Below, piece by piece: positions 31,258-41,946 of a stretch of 64,000 nt of DNA. Made by a program: the position numbers and the translations under genes. The notes below the pieces were generated by a model that was given only the letters and a program-made list of their open reading frames with translations, had not been told where the DNA came from and ran no database searches. The stretch spans positions 186,001-250,000 of the forward strand of contig NC_035929.1 of NCBI RefSeq assembly GCF_000348985.1, written 5' to 3'. This stretch comes from Huiozyma naganishii CBS 8797. Its lineage: Eukaryota; Ascomycota; Saccharomycetes; Saccharomycetales; Saccharomycetaceae. Position 1 is the first letter of the stretch, and each line of letters begins with the position of its first letter.

Positions 31258-33863
31258 ATGGAAAGACCCGCCTTTCTAGACCAAAGTCCACCTCCTGGTT
31301 ATATTGCTGGGATTGGCCGGGGTGCGACAGGCTTCTCTACCCGAGGTAGTAAAAATAACGCCGTCCCCAAAAGATTTAAAACAGATCGAGCTTTAAGAGA
31401 GACCGACCACACTAAACCAGATGATGAGGATGATAAGGAGGCAGACCTTCTGTTTGGCTCCATCGATGCTGTCCGTAATAGAGCACCTGTAGACGAGGAG
31501 CTCGAATCTGGAAAAAACCGTCAATTCAAAGATTTAAAGAGGTCACTGGCTCAGGTGACCGAGGATGAGTGGCTAAATATTCCAGAGGCTAGTGATTTAA
31601 CACGAAGAAATAAAAGAAACAGGCTAGAGGAGCAACTGAACAGGAAAACATATGCCGGACCCGACTCATTGATTACGAAGAACGTCAATTTAAGAATGCT
31701 TACTGAAACGAGGAAAGAGGTTTTGGGGAAACAGCTTGATATGAATTTTTTAAACAAGGATACCCCAGCTGTTTCCACTAGTGAAATGGGGGAAGTTGCA
31801 GGTTACCTGGAGCAATTAGAACAGGTGTCTGAGATTGGGAATATAACAGACGCGCAATCTGGAGATATAAAAAAGATGAGAATTATCCTCCAGTCTTATA
31901 GAAAATCAGATCCAAAGCAGCCGCAGGGTTGGATAGCGTCAGCAAGGTTGGAAATGAAGGCAAAAAATACTCAAGCTGCGAGGAAGATCATTCAAGAAGG
32001 CTGTCGAATATGTCCTAAAAATGAGGATATTTGGTTGGAAAATATCAATTTGCACAATTCAGACTTTCGCCAATGTAAAGGTTTAGCTGCGCAGGGAATA
32101 CAATTTAACCCCACATCGTTTAAGCTGTGGTCAAAGGCAATCGATCTTGAGAGTGAGACAATAAATAAACAGCGGGTAATTCGAAAGGCACTGCAGACTT
32201 TACCAAGGGAAGAACAGCTTTGGAAACAAGCAGTTGAATATGAAGACAGTCCTTCAGAAATTGTGAGAATTGTCAGAAAAGCTCTTGAATTTGTACCTCA
32301 AAGTATAACTTTGTGGACTTTACTCATTGAGTCCCAAGAGTATTCAGAAGCAAAGAGAAGCTTAAGTAAGGCAAGAGAACTAGTTCCTGACAGTTTCGAT
32401 ATATGGATAATTGCATCACAGGTAGAAGAAAGACAGGGATCGGTTACTTGTGCTAAGTTAGAAAAACTGTTAACCAGAGGCATGGATGATATACAACGCA
32501 GAGGCATTTCCTTTCCATATGATGTATGGCTTAAAAGGGCTTTGGAGTTGGAAACTAAGTCAAACTGTCGAACAACTGGGAACGCTTTGGTTAATGTTAT
32601 ACTGACATCTGCTTTGAAGGATCCTTCGCAATACGATCCACTAACAAAGTATGTGTCCTCTATGGAAAACTCTTTTACGAAAATCCACTGCTACGAGTTG
32701 CTCCTCAGGACTCGACCTTTAAAATTCAGCGTATGGATGGCCTTTCGAGAGGTATGTATTGAGCTTTCCGCTTTAGAAGAATTGTATGGGTCGTTTGAAA
32801 CCCTACTGTTTGAAGCAGGCGACGATTATAAAGTATTAAGAGAGGTTCCAAACCTGGCATTGTTATACGCCAAAAACGTTTGGAAATTATCACAAGACCT
32901 GGAACGGGCTGTTGACATCATAGAACGGGCTCGAAAAATTATTCCAAACACTCTAGACTTATGGTTTGCGAAACTGAAGCTACTGAGTCAAGCCGGTCAG
33001 TTTGACAGGGTGGTGACCTTATTCAAGGAAATGATGGGCGGCCCACAGAAAGAAAAATTTCCAGGTTTTGATAGAATGTATTACAAGTACGCTAACTTTC
33101 TGCGATTTCAAGGTAAGCACGAAGAGGCAGCCACTTTGCTTGAAACAAAGTGCGTCCCACAACATCCGGGAAGTTATAAGGGATATTTACAATTGGCCCA
33201 GATCTGTGAAGAGATAAACCTGCCTGACAAGGCTCGAGAATGGTATACTTTAGGGAGAGAGAAATGCCCCTCCATTGTTTTATTTCCAATATTGATAGCA
33301 AAAGTTGACGAACTTTATTTAAACAAAATTGCAAGAGCCCGTTCCGTTCTCGAAACTGCAATCGTCAAGCAGCCAAAGGAGGAGCTTCTTTACCAGGCTT
33401 TGGTTCAGCTGGAGACGAGACAGCACAACCTAAAAGCAGCGCAACTGTTAATTGCTCGTGGACTAAGAAATTTACCTGCCAGTGCACTTTTGTGGGTGGA
33501 AAGATTCAACCTGGCGGCGAGTAAAAAATCGTCTCAAAAAAAGACGCTGTTTCAGGATGCTCTGAAAAGTACTCATAATAACTCGCTCATTATATTGCAC
33601 ATTGGCATTCGTTTTATAGAGACATGCAGTACACAACTGCTTTGAAATGGATGAAAAGGGCCGCAAAAACTGCACCTAAATATGGTGACTCGTGGGTGTG
33701 GGTGGCGCGCTGTCACCTGAAGTTGAAGCAAGACTTGGAACATTGCCTTCAAAGTGTCGAGAATGAAGAGCCCGTCTATGGCCCAGAATGGACAGCCGTT
33801 ACGAAGAACCCAAAGACTCTATACTACACTCCGAAACAAGTGCTGTTGCATATAGTAGTGTGA
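31258..33863 (+). CDS. PRP6: U4/U6.U5 tri-snRNP splicing factor Prp6, with a single-base frameshift near the 3' end
   Basis: Prp6 bridges U5 and U4/U6 in the tri-snRNP and is essential in S. cerevisiae. The N-terminal PRP1 domain begins MERPAFLDQSPPPGYIAGIGRGATGFSTRG, and tandem HAT/TPR-like helical repeats with W-x-x-A spacing fill the rest. The first frame stops at 33645. Homology continues in another frame from about 33616 (RDMQYTTALKWMKRA) to a stop at 33861-33863. The switch falls at the T4 run 33612-33615; one extra T would join the frames into about 868 residues (S. cerevisiae about 899). As given, the protein would have 795 residues ending in an unrelated short tail. A homopolymer sequencing error is the simplest explanation; a real truncation is the alternative. 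In S. cerevisiae this gene is on the sister block (YBR055C). Confidence 0.9.
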
Positions 33864-34200
33864 ACTCGTTCAGGAGGACTCAGATGACTCGTGGTGTATG
33901 GATGCCGGGTGTTAAAATTCCAACGGAAAATTTTTTTCCTTTCAACGTCGAAAAAGCTCCTGGTAAGTCATCGCACGGTTGCTGAAGTGGGCAGCGTCAG
34001 TGGAGCTTAGTAACGCTATCGCGTGGTAAGACAGTGTGGAAGATAATAGCTCATACAACGTTTCAATATTTGCTTTTCCCCCCCTCAAAATAAACATCCA
34101 CTTCTGGGTTTTGCAGCATCCCAATTGTTTGTGTTCTCCTTTTGACGTTAATTTCCACTGCAATTTTTGACTCAATTCTCGCTTGCAAATACTTCGCATT
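33864..34200. promoter_or_regulatory. PRP6-LYS14 interval with a Gcn4 site
   Basis: 337 bp between tandem genes. A perfect TGACTCA (34168-34174) lies 26 bp before the LYS14 ATG, unusually close and probably within or at the edge of the leader. Nothing else stands out. Confidence 0.5.
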
Positions 34201-36426
34201 ATGTTTCCTGATGGCAACGGCGGTCATCTCTACAGTAGCCATCTAAGTGGGAGTCCAACAGACGATCGAGAATTTGGTTCAGTGCTGTCCCCTCCAGGGA
34301 ATTATTTGTCCCCTTCGTCATTAGACAGCAGATCGTCCTTTGTGACGGGAGCATACGACTCTAAAAATACCGCTACGACACCCTCTTCCCTCTCGATTTT
34401 AAATGCATCATCGTTAGAGCCACTTCCGTCCATATATAGTAATAATAATAAAATAATGGATGCTTCAAACCTCATTAATTTGAAGGGTGAGGAAGCTCCA
34501 AGGTCTGGTGCGCCTCCAACAGCAGATAATTCGCCCTGCAACGAATCTAACTCCGAAAGCACCCATGGGAGTAAGAATGGTCATATCGTGAAAAGAAAGT
34601 ATTCAAGAAATGGATGTGTGGAATGCAAAAGACGGCGGATGAAATGTGACGAGACAAAGCCTAAATGCTGGCAATGTGACAGATTAAACCGTGATTGCGT
34701 TTACGTATTGAACCAGAAAAACAAAAAGAGGAAGACCACGAAGAGGAGCAAGAAAAATCAGCCTGAAGATAAAGAAACTGAAATTGCTGACATAAATGTG
34801 GACAGTCATTTTAATAATAACGTGGAACTTACACACTTGTCTGAGCCTGAGAGGAGTTTGAGTGTCCCCAATTTGGTACCTGTGGAACAGATGAATGGTT
34901 ACGATACTAATCTACTGATGCAGAACCTGAACGACATCGTGAATATGAAACTAAATGAGTCCATCATGCTAAATTCGGACTTGAAAGATTTTGATCTTCC
35001 AGATCTAGACATCCCGGATTTACTAGTAGGGGGAACGTCATCTGCCAACTCGGTACCTATATCATTCTTGGTGAACAACATCATCCAATTCAATATCAAG
35101 ATCAGTGCATTCAAACTTGGGGGCGTTCACGATGACTACCTGAAGGTGTTTTACAATGATTGTCTAGACAGTATTGCACCATTTTTTCAGGACCAGGGGA
35201 ATCCGCTACGTGATATCCTTTTGTCATTTGCAAGAAATGAATCTTATTTGTTGTCTGCCATTTTGTCAATCGGGGCCTCGTTGGCACATAGAAAATCTGG
35301 TAAATTGGAAGATGAGAAAAACTATTGTGCATACTTGTCTCATTGCCTAAACCTATTAAGCGAACAGTTTAAGAACGAATCTAACGTGGTGAATAAAATA
35401 GAACCCATTATATTAACAGTGATATTGCTGGCATGGGACTGCATTTACACAATGAATTCTCGGTGGAGATCACATTTGAAGGGTGTCACCGATCTGTTCA
35501 AGAAAATCAACGAAGGAAAATCCTCTAAAGTTTTAAACGTGGCCAAATGTTGGTTCAAAGTTATAGAGACATTTGCCAGCATCAGTACTGTTCTAGGGGG
35601 GTCTCTCACAGATGAGGATATGGATGTCATTTTTGATCCTTACAACTATCAGTACGTGGACTCTTTGAAATTTCTGAATATCATGACTCCATTAAACGAG
35701 TTCAACCTACTTCGCGGACACAAGGAGGATTTTGACCTGGTCATCCGAGAGGTCATCCGAGCTTTGAACTACATAAGATCTTCCGAGAGGAATGAGGTAT
35801 CCTCCAAAACAGGTATGCTCGGTAAGAACATGGATTACTTATTGTGGACTCCTCAGATGGGCAAGGGAAAGGAGCATATTTCGTACTTTAGAATACAAAA
35901 AATATTGGTTGAGATAGATAGGCAGTTGGAATACCAATTTATCGATAAAAGTGGTATCATCCCCGTTGGAAGTTCGTCGCATCCTGAAAAAAGTTTTATC
36001 AAAGATAACGCCATTGATACTGTGACGTTAAGAAATGGAGAAAAGATCGCAATCAGCTGGTACGATATATCTCATCAAACTCAAGTACTTTCATTCTTGC
36101 TGATCGTTCTTCTGAAGTTGCTAGGTATCCCCAAGGAATCAATCAGCGTGCAACAGGTTGTGCAAAAGATAATGTCATTTTTCAAATATTTGGATAGCGA
36201 TGACCCTCCACAGAATTCGAGGACATGTTATTCCAATTTTGCTGTGTTGATGGCAGGATTAAATGCGATGGATGAGGACACGCGGAATATTGTAAAGCGA
36301 TATTACAAAGTGAACGGCGCCAACTTTAGAAGGTTAACGGAACACAACCTAACGCGACTGGAGAAAGTGTGGTATGGTACAGACGACGACTACAAATTGG
36401 CAGATCAAGATGTATTAACGTGGTGA
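34201..36426 (+). CDS. LYS14: Zn2Cys6 activator of lysine biosynthesis Lys14
   Basis: A nuclear activator of LYS genes responding to alpha-aminoadipate semialdehyde. 741 residues from ATG 34201; the longer frame to 34183 begins with TTG. The binuclear zinc cluster uses C139, C142, C149, C156, C159 and C166 (CX2CX6CX6CX2CX6C), preceded by KRKYSRNG and followed by a strongly basic linker (KNKKRKTTKRSKK). The middle region has a repeated acidic DLPDLDIPDLL segment and fungal-specific helical regulatory domain features (ILLSFARNESYLLSAILSIGASLAH). The S. cerevisiae protein is somewhat longer (about 790). Position between ARO3 and MRH1 matches YDR034C. The Gcn4 site directly upstream suggests coupling to general amino-acid control. 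Confidence 0.94.
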   Translation: MFPDGNGGHLYSSHLSGSPTDDREFGSVLSPPGNYLSPSSLDSRSSFVTGAYDSKNTATTPSSLSILNASSLEPLPSIYSNNNKIMDASNLINLKGEEAPRSGAPPTADNSPCNESNSESTHGSKNGHIVKRKYSRNGCVECKRRRMKCDETKPKCWQCDRLNRDCVYVLNQKNKKRKTTKRSKKNQPEDKETEIADINVDSHFNNNVELTHLSEPERSLSVPNLVPVEQMNGYDTNLLMQNLNDIVNMKLNESIMLNSDLKDFDLPDLDIPDLLVGGTSSANSVPISFLVNNIIQFNIKISAFKLGGVHDDYLKVFYNDCLDSIAPFFQDQGNPLRDILLSFARNESYLLSAILSIGASLAHRKSGKLEDEKNYCAYLSHCLNLLSEQFKNESNVVNKIEPIILTVILLAWDCIYTMNSRWRSHLKGVTDLFKKINEGKSSKVLNVAKCWFKVIETFASISTVLGGSLTDEDMDVIFDPYNYQYVDSLKFLNIMTPLNEFNLLRGHKEDFDLVIREVIRALNYIRSSERNEVSSKTGMLGKNMDYLLWTPQMGKGKEHISYFRIQKILVEIDRQLEYQFIDKSGIIPVGSSSHPEKSFIKDNAIDTVTLRNGEKIAISWYDISHQTQVLSFLLIVLLKLLGIPKESISVQQVVQKIMSFFKYLDSDDPPQNSRTCYSNFAVLMAGLNAMDEDTRNIVKRYYKVNGANFRRLTEHNLTRLEKVWYGTDDDYKLADQDVLTW

Positions 36427-37151
36427 TCCATGCTACAAAATGATAGATTGATAATTGTATCTAACGGCATCTAGCATAACGTTGTTTCAGCAGCGTTACT
36501 TCTTTGTTTTTTTGAGCACCTTATAAGTGAAGAACATGAGTAAATTGAGAAGTACGCAAGAACAATAGTTTAATGAAAAAATACGTAAAGTAAGTAAAAT
36601 AAATGAGATAAATACTCGTTTAATATTAGTTAATTAGATAATAAGCGTTGTGTATGAGCTGTTGTTGAAATAAAAGGTAAAAAATAAAGCTTATGAGGGG
36701 GTTATTATGACATAAAATAAGAATCAAATCTTTCTTTCAGGCGCTGATAGCCAATAACAAAACAACGCCAAAAGATAGAAATAAGTCAAAAGAAAAAAAA
36801 AGCAAAACAATAAAAGAAAATGGTATTTGTGAATACGAGCGGAGAAAGGAAATGTCAATTACATGACTTCATCCGAACTAGCTCTATTCGGGGTGTAGGA
36901 AAGGGTTTCTTCTTTTTGTTGTTTCCTTGGAACGACGTTATTTTTAAAAATGAAGATCACAGTATTATTCGAAAAGAAAGAGAGGTGCTCCGATTTTCGA
37001 ATAAAATGGACTGAATGCTTTCTTGCCTTTTGGTTAAAAAGAACTTGTTTTCAAAAGAGAGAAAAAGGAAGGGTACTGTTGATTGTAGAAGATTGGGGAA
37101 AAAAAACTTGTCAAAGACAACGTTGATTGTCATTTGATTTTAACGAGTTGT
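36427..37151. other. Convergent LYS14/MRH1 3' interval
   Basis: 725 bp, A-rich on the plus strand, between two convergent genes. A 64-codon frame from an ATG at 36820 has no recognisable product and lies in biased sequence. Otherwise nothing is seen apart from likely polyadenylation regions. Confidence 0.55.
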
Positions 37152-38063
37152 TTATTTCTTAGACTTCTTCTTCTTACCTAGAGACTTGGTAGAAGACTTT
37201 TTTGGTGGCATGGAGGACTCGAGCTTTTCTAGTTCGGCCTCAATGTCTTCGAAGTGGTAGCCCAATTTGTCTTGGCCCAAGTAGCAGGCAACTGGGACAA
37301 AAAGAACAGGCATACAACCCATTAGCAAGACGTCCATGATACCGTACCAAATTTGCTCAGCATCGTTGTTCAAAACGTTACCACCTTCACATAGACCCCA
37401 GATCAATGGGTAGATGAACCAGAAGAACATACAGATGCCGAAGTAGTAGGTGAAGCAAGTGTACAATTCACCGCCCTTTCTCTTGGCAATGTTTCTGGTG
37501 GTGGTCATGACGGAGATACAGGCAATGAACATACAGATACAGCCGAAGGTGTAGTAACCCCATCTGTACTGAGAGTGGACCAAAATACCGATCAAAAAGG
37601 AAACAACGTAGAATTCGGTCATCAAAACGTTGAAGAAGATGTGCCAGACTGGGGTCTTACCGAATATGGAAGCCTGGATGACAACCCATGGCAAAGCCAA
37701 AAACCAACCGACGTATCTAGCGTAGAAAACTTGTCTGAAACCCATATGAGTCGTCTGGGTAGAGACTCTGTGTCTGTTGTATATGGCTTGAGTGATAGCC
37801 CAACCCAAGTTGGAACCCATGGTGAAGTAAGCGACGGACATGACTGCACAAGGAGCAATGGCAGTGTAGAAGAACATTCTTTCGTTGACTGGTCTTCTGA
37901 ACATGACGATGATCAGAAGCAGGGCCAAACTGCCAAAGATGGAACAGGCAGCAAACAACCAATCGGAACCACCTTTGGTGATATGGAAATCGACACCGTA
38001 AGGTGGATTCAATTTTAGGGCTTCGTTACCTCCTCTTTTCATTAACTCGACGAAATCGGACAT
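37152..38063 (-). CDS. MRH1: Opsin-like plasma-membrane protein Mrh1/Yro2 (no retinal lysine)
   Basis: A 303-residue seven-helix protein of the microbial-rhodopsin fold (Mrh1/Yro2/Hsp30 group). The helices run from about 33 to 263, followed by a Lys/Ser-rich cytosolic tail. Alignment to bacteriorhodopsin by eye: R116-Y117-V118-G119-W120 matches R82-Y-A-D85-W, so the proton acceptor Asp85 is Gly119 and Asp96 is Gln130. D244-V-L-L-M248 matches D212-V-S-A-K216, so the Schiff-base lysine is Met248. It therefore cannot bind retinal covalently and is not a light-driven pump. The cellular role is not well defined; S. cerevisiae members are stress- or acid-responsive membrane proteins. It is syntenic with MRH1 (YDR033W), with YRO2 as ohnologue. 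A TATA box (38320-38327, minus strand) lies 257 bp upstream. Confidence 0.93.
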   Translation of the reverse strand: MSDFVELMKRGGNEALKLNPPYGVDFHITKGGSDWLFAACSIFGSLALLLIIVMFRRPVNERMFFYTAIAPCAVMSVAYFTMGSNLGWAITQAIYNRHRVSTQTTHMGFRQVFYARYVGWFLALPWVVIQASIFGKTPVWHIFFNVLMTEFYVVSFLIGILVHSQYRWGYYTFGCICMFIACISVMTTTRNIAKRKGGELYTCFTYYFGICMFFWFIYPLIWGLCEGGNVLNNDAEQIWYGIMDVLLMGCMPVLFVPVACYLGQDKLGYHFEDIEAELEKLESSMPPKKSSTKSLGKKKKSKK

Positions 38064-41000
38064 TGTTATTTGAGTGGTTTTATTAGTGATAGAATTAATG
38101 GGAAAAAAGGTATTAATAATTAATTTATTAAAATTATAATTTGGGAATCTATCGTAATTTATCTATTATTCAAGTATACTCTTAATGGTTCTTTTTCAAT
38201 TGTCAGAAGAAAAAAAAGTTCACTATAGAAAATGAAAATCTTCCCTTCTCTTATACCAATAGAATTTCAGGAAGAAGCTTTTATGCTCAAATAACGATAA
38301 GTAGTTTCTTAGCGATATCTTTTTATAAAAAGCGAAAAAAGAGAAAGTGGGAGAAGGTGCGAATTAGAAAAGAGGGTGGTCTCAATTACATGTAAGAGTA
38401 CGGAAAAGGAAGAATTATTGAGATAGAGAATAAATGGTGTGAGTATATATACATTTGAGGGATTAAGCAAATGGTTGAAACACAGAGAGCGCAAAAAAAA
38501 ACTGGAAAATATTCGGTATATACCATATAATAACAAAGAGGGTATTGCAAAAAAAAAAAAGAACGGAGAGGAAGAAGCGAAGCAATTGGTAGTATAAACC
38601 AAAATAGAGTTACCAAAACAGAAAATGAAGTGGAAATAACCAACGAACGGGAAAAAGAAAATAGAATCGATGAACGAAATTATGTCATTGGCATGTTGGA
38701 CAGCAGTGTAATAAAAAACGAAGGAGCATTAACGAGCTGAAAAAAGTACCTCTCAGCAGGGGTCGAGACGAGGGCAAGGGGGTGGTGGACGGGAGCGGTG
38801 TAGTGTGTATCACAACTGCACTCTTTGTGAGGGAGAGAGAACCTGATGCGTTGGACAAAGAAGGGAATAGTCAAAACAAAAAAAGAGAGGTTTACCGTAT
38901 TGCACGCAACAATAGAGAAAGCGGTGAAAGTAGTGCTTACGAAGACATGTTTTCGTTTATTCGAATTGGGATATTTAATGTTTGCCAGATTAGGACATTT
39001 TCCCCTTTGGGGTATTTGGATTCTTCTAAATTTCCTCTCACCTCCGGCTACGTGGTGGAACTTGTTGTTTTGTCCGGTTCTCGTCCCACCCACCCCACGT
39101 CTAGTGTGTGGTGAGAGAACGACACACTGGACGCCTGAATCACAATTATTTCACTCGCAGCATCTCTCTCTCTCTCTCTCTGGGCCGTACGCCCAAACGT
39201 CGTATCGTTGAGGTTTTTTCTCGGTCTCTGAGGAAAGACCATATACGGATTAGGAAATGGAAAAGTTGTGAAGCAAAACAAAGATGGTTTCCGTTTGCGG
39301 TCATATGGCCCAATTTGTCCGTACTTTTTATGTATTTTTTGTTTACGCTTTACAGAATTGAGATAATTTATTGGGTCCCCCCCCACCCTCCGATGGCATC
39401 CTGTGCTCTACATCTTTGCCTGAGACAATTCTACGGGCCGGAACGAGCCAATTACAGCGAAATATAAACATGCCGCGCCATTCCCTGCTCTTTTGTCTCG
39501 AGTAAGCCGGAAACCGGGATTAAAAAATCAAATAATTGGATACGGTACAGAAAAAACCCGCGGTGTCCTCCCAGCAGCATACCCGATTGGGCTAATTGAC
39601 TATAAAGTGTTCTTGAAGAGTTCTATCTGCTCGATAAACGGAGAGGGAAGAACGTTTTTTACAGGAGAGAATCTCACTCGGAGCGAGGGAGAAAAAAAAA
39701 AAAAGGAATGTCAATTGGAAAACACCTCGGGTGTCTACACCGCGGCTTGTATAGTTGTGGTACTTGGGCCGCTCGCCTCTCCCACTGTGTATTTACGGGA
39801 CGCAGTATATAACCGGTCACCTAGTCATGGTATAAGAAGAGTGGGAGCAAGAGTCAGTATCGTTTGATAACTCAACCCCTCCCCCTGCATTTCAACTGTT
39901 CGGTAGGATTTGCGTCCCCTTCTCTTATCTCTTCCCCCCTTTGACCCCGGTACTTTCTAAATATTTGTATCCCCGTATCCCTGTATCTTGCAAAGCTGGT
40001 GAAGCGTATTGTCACCCTGTTTCTTTGTAATGTGGGCAGACAATCCTTGGTATTATTACGGGGACAGTAGTGGGGCCCTGAACAGAATATCATAATAACA
40101 ACAGGACCCCTTCGCTTCTCCGCACATTGTCAGTAACTGTTCTTGAAGTATACAGTGTAATCTGAGGAATAGACGCACCAGATCTTTAATTTGCGTTTTA
40201 CCGTTCTCCGAATTATTTTTACAATTTCCAAGTTTCTCCAAATTTTCATAGACTACTTTATCGGCTAAACACAATTTGTAAAAAAACAAGAAACAAGAAA
40301 CAAACACACACACACTAAAGCCAACTTGTAACAAATTGGATGCCCTCAACAGCACTCAAATGCCACCGAGAAAGTGTCTTTCTAAGGGGCTTGTTGAATA
40401 TAGAGTATCCTTGCTACCGTACAACTTACCATCATAGTAAAAGGCCAAGGGTACTAAGAAAAAGCTCTCATCTGGAAACAAGCAAGATAGAGGTACACAG
40501 CAGTAACAGCCACCCCCCCCACTGTCTAATAGATCTAACATAAGCAGATCAGGTCTGCTGGAACAACACACAAGAGGATAACCGGTAGAGACGAAAGCAC
40601 AGCCGCACCCAAGCACACTGTCGTGTTGCACGGCACACCCCTCTTTCCCGCTGCTTTCTTCTTTCCGCTTCTCCAACGTTCTCTCTCGGCGCCCCTTGTC
40701 CCCCTGCTGCCGCCGTCGCCCGTGACCTTCCCCTTTTCGGCTCCCGCTGCGTTTCTTCCCCTTTTCCTGCCGCGGACCTCCTGTTGTGCGGTGCTGTGCT
40801 ATACCACCGTGCGCCGTACTGCCCCGTCTCCTGCGGCGTTTCTCTCCCCGCGCCCTCCAAAAAAGGGGCTAAGCCCACGCCTGATTATTCATGGATTATG
40901 TTATGTCGCGTGGGAAACTGTGTGCTGTGTTGTGCGCTGCTTCCTCTGTGGGTACCTCTCTCTTTTCTCGACCTCGAAACACCGTCTGGGCGTGCGACCC

Positions 41001-41244
41001 TGGGAGACACGCCCTACTCAACGCTCTCTCTCTCTCTCTCGCCCCGTCTGTTACTACTGTCTTACACTTCTTCACCCCTCCCCCTCCTCCCCCCCCCTTT
41101 TTTGAACTTTCAAATACTATATATATAGACTCTCTTGCTTCACTTTCTGGTCATTCCGTTCTTTCTTTCCCTCTCTCTTACTTTTACTTATATTTCTTCC
41201 TCTCGTAAGAACCCGTCACAAAACAAGAAGAATCATAACACACA
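38064..41244. promoter_or_regulatory. Long divergent MRH1/PST2 interval (3.2 kb) with many STRE-like sites
   Basis: No credible gene is seen on either strand. Stress-response pentamers (AGGGG or CCCCT) occur at 38758-38762, 38777-38781, 39002-39006, 39876-39880, 39882-39886, 40107-40111, 40692-40696, 40701-40705 and 40864-40868. TATA boxes lie at 38320-38327 (MRH1, minus strand) and 41118-41125 (PST2). A (TC)9 run (39163-39180), a (CT)8 run (41024-41040), two C8 tracts (39377-39384, 40513-40520), a C9 tract (41089-41097) and a long pyrimidine-rich strand (about 40620-41200) complete it. From memory, S. cerevisiae also has an unusually long gap between PST2 and MRH1, so a conserved large control region, possibly with non-coding transcription, is likely. 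Confidence 0.6.
39163..39180 (+). repeat. (TC)9 microsatellite
   Basis: Nine uninterrupted TC units in the MRH1/PST2 interval. A similar CT run lies at 41024-41040 close to the PST2 transcription start region. Confidence 0.95.
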
Positions 41245-41841
41245 ATGGCTAAGGTTGCTATCATCATTTACACTCTATACGGTCACGTCGCCAAGTTGGC
41301 TGAGGCCGAAAAGAAAGGTGTCGAAGCCGCTGGCGGTCAGGCTGACATCTTCCAGGTCCCTGAAACCTTGACTCCAGAAGTCGTCAAGGCCCTAGGTGGT
41401 GCTCCAAAGCCAGACTACCCAATCGCCACAAGAGACACTCTAACCGAATACGACGCCTTCTTGTTCGGTATCCCTACCAGATTCGGTAACTTCCCTGCCC
41501 AATGGAAGGCCTTCTGGGACAGAACCGGTGGTCTATGGGCCAAGGGTGCCCTACACGGTAAGGTTGCCGGCTCTTTCGTCTCCACCGGTACCGGTGGTGG
41601 TAACGAGGCTACCATCATGAACTCCTTGTCCACTTTGGCCCATCACGGTATCATCTTCGTCCCATTGGGTTACAAGAACGTCTTCCCAGAGTTGACCAAC
41701 TTGGAGGAAGTCCACGGTGGCTCCCCATGGGGTGCCGGTACCATCGCCGGTGCTGACGGGTCCAGAAACCCATCCGAATTGGAATTGAAGATTCACGAAA
41801 TTCAAGGTAAGACCTTCTACGAAACCGTCCAGAAGTTTTAA
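41245..41841 (+). CDS. PST2: Flavodoxin-like quinone reductase Pst2
   Basis: A 198-residue WrbA-type NAD(P)H:quinone oxidoreductase that protects against quinone and oxidative stress, associated with plasma-membrane eisosomes. The phosphate-binding loop of the FMN site is [16 protein letters not shown] (about 6-21). The [25 protein letters not shown] block (about 78-102) and the [17 protein letters not shown] segment complete the FMN pocket, and [13 protein letters not shown] follows. No CAAX box is seen at the C-terminus (ETVQKF), unlike Ycp4, favouring Pst2. The length equals S. cerevisiae Pst2. Strong codon bias and a long STRE-bearing, CT-rich promoter suggest high, stress-inducible expression. 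Confidence 0.95.
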   Translation: MAKVAIIIYTLYGHVAKLAEAEKKGVEAAGGQADIFQVPETLTPEVVKALGGAPKPDYPIATRDTLTEYDAFLFGIPTRFGNFPAQWKAFWDRTGGLWAKGALHGKVAGSFVSTGTGGGNEATIMNSLSTLAHHGIIFVPLGYKNVFPELTNLEEVHGGSPWGAGTIAGADGSRNPSELELKIHEIQGKTFYETVQKF

Positions 41842-41946
41842 ACAATTCAGTCTTCGAACTCCTCTCTCTATCTCTCTATAAGTAAATAGATGTTTAAGAA
41901 TTTTAAAGCTTGAATTAGAAAAAAGTACTTATAAGCCACATGCACC

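Noticed and set aside
39493..39867. 124-codon frame in the MRH1/PST2 interval
   Set aside because: It spans a poly-A run and has no homology I recognise; its composition is like the surrounding non-coding DNA.
40623..41105. 160-codon frame upstream of PST2
   Set aside because: Pro/Leu/Ser-rich translation of a pyrimidine-rich promoter strand; overlapping frames look the same. It is compositional.
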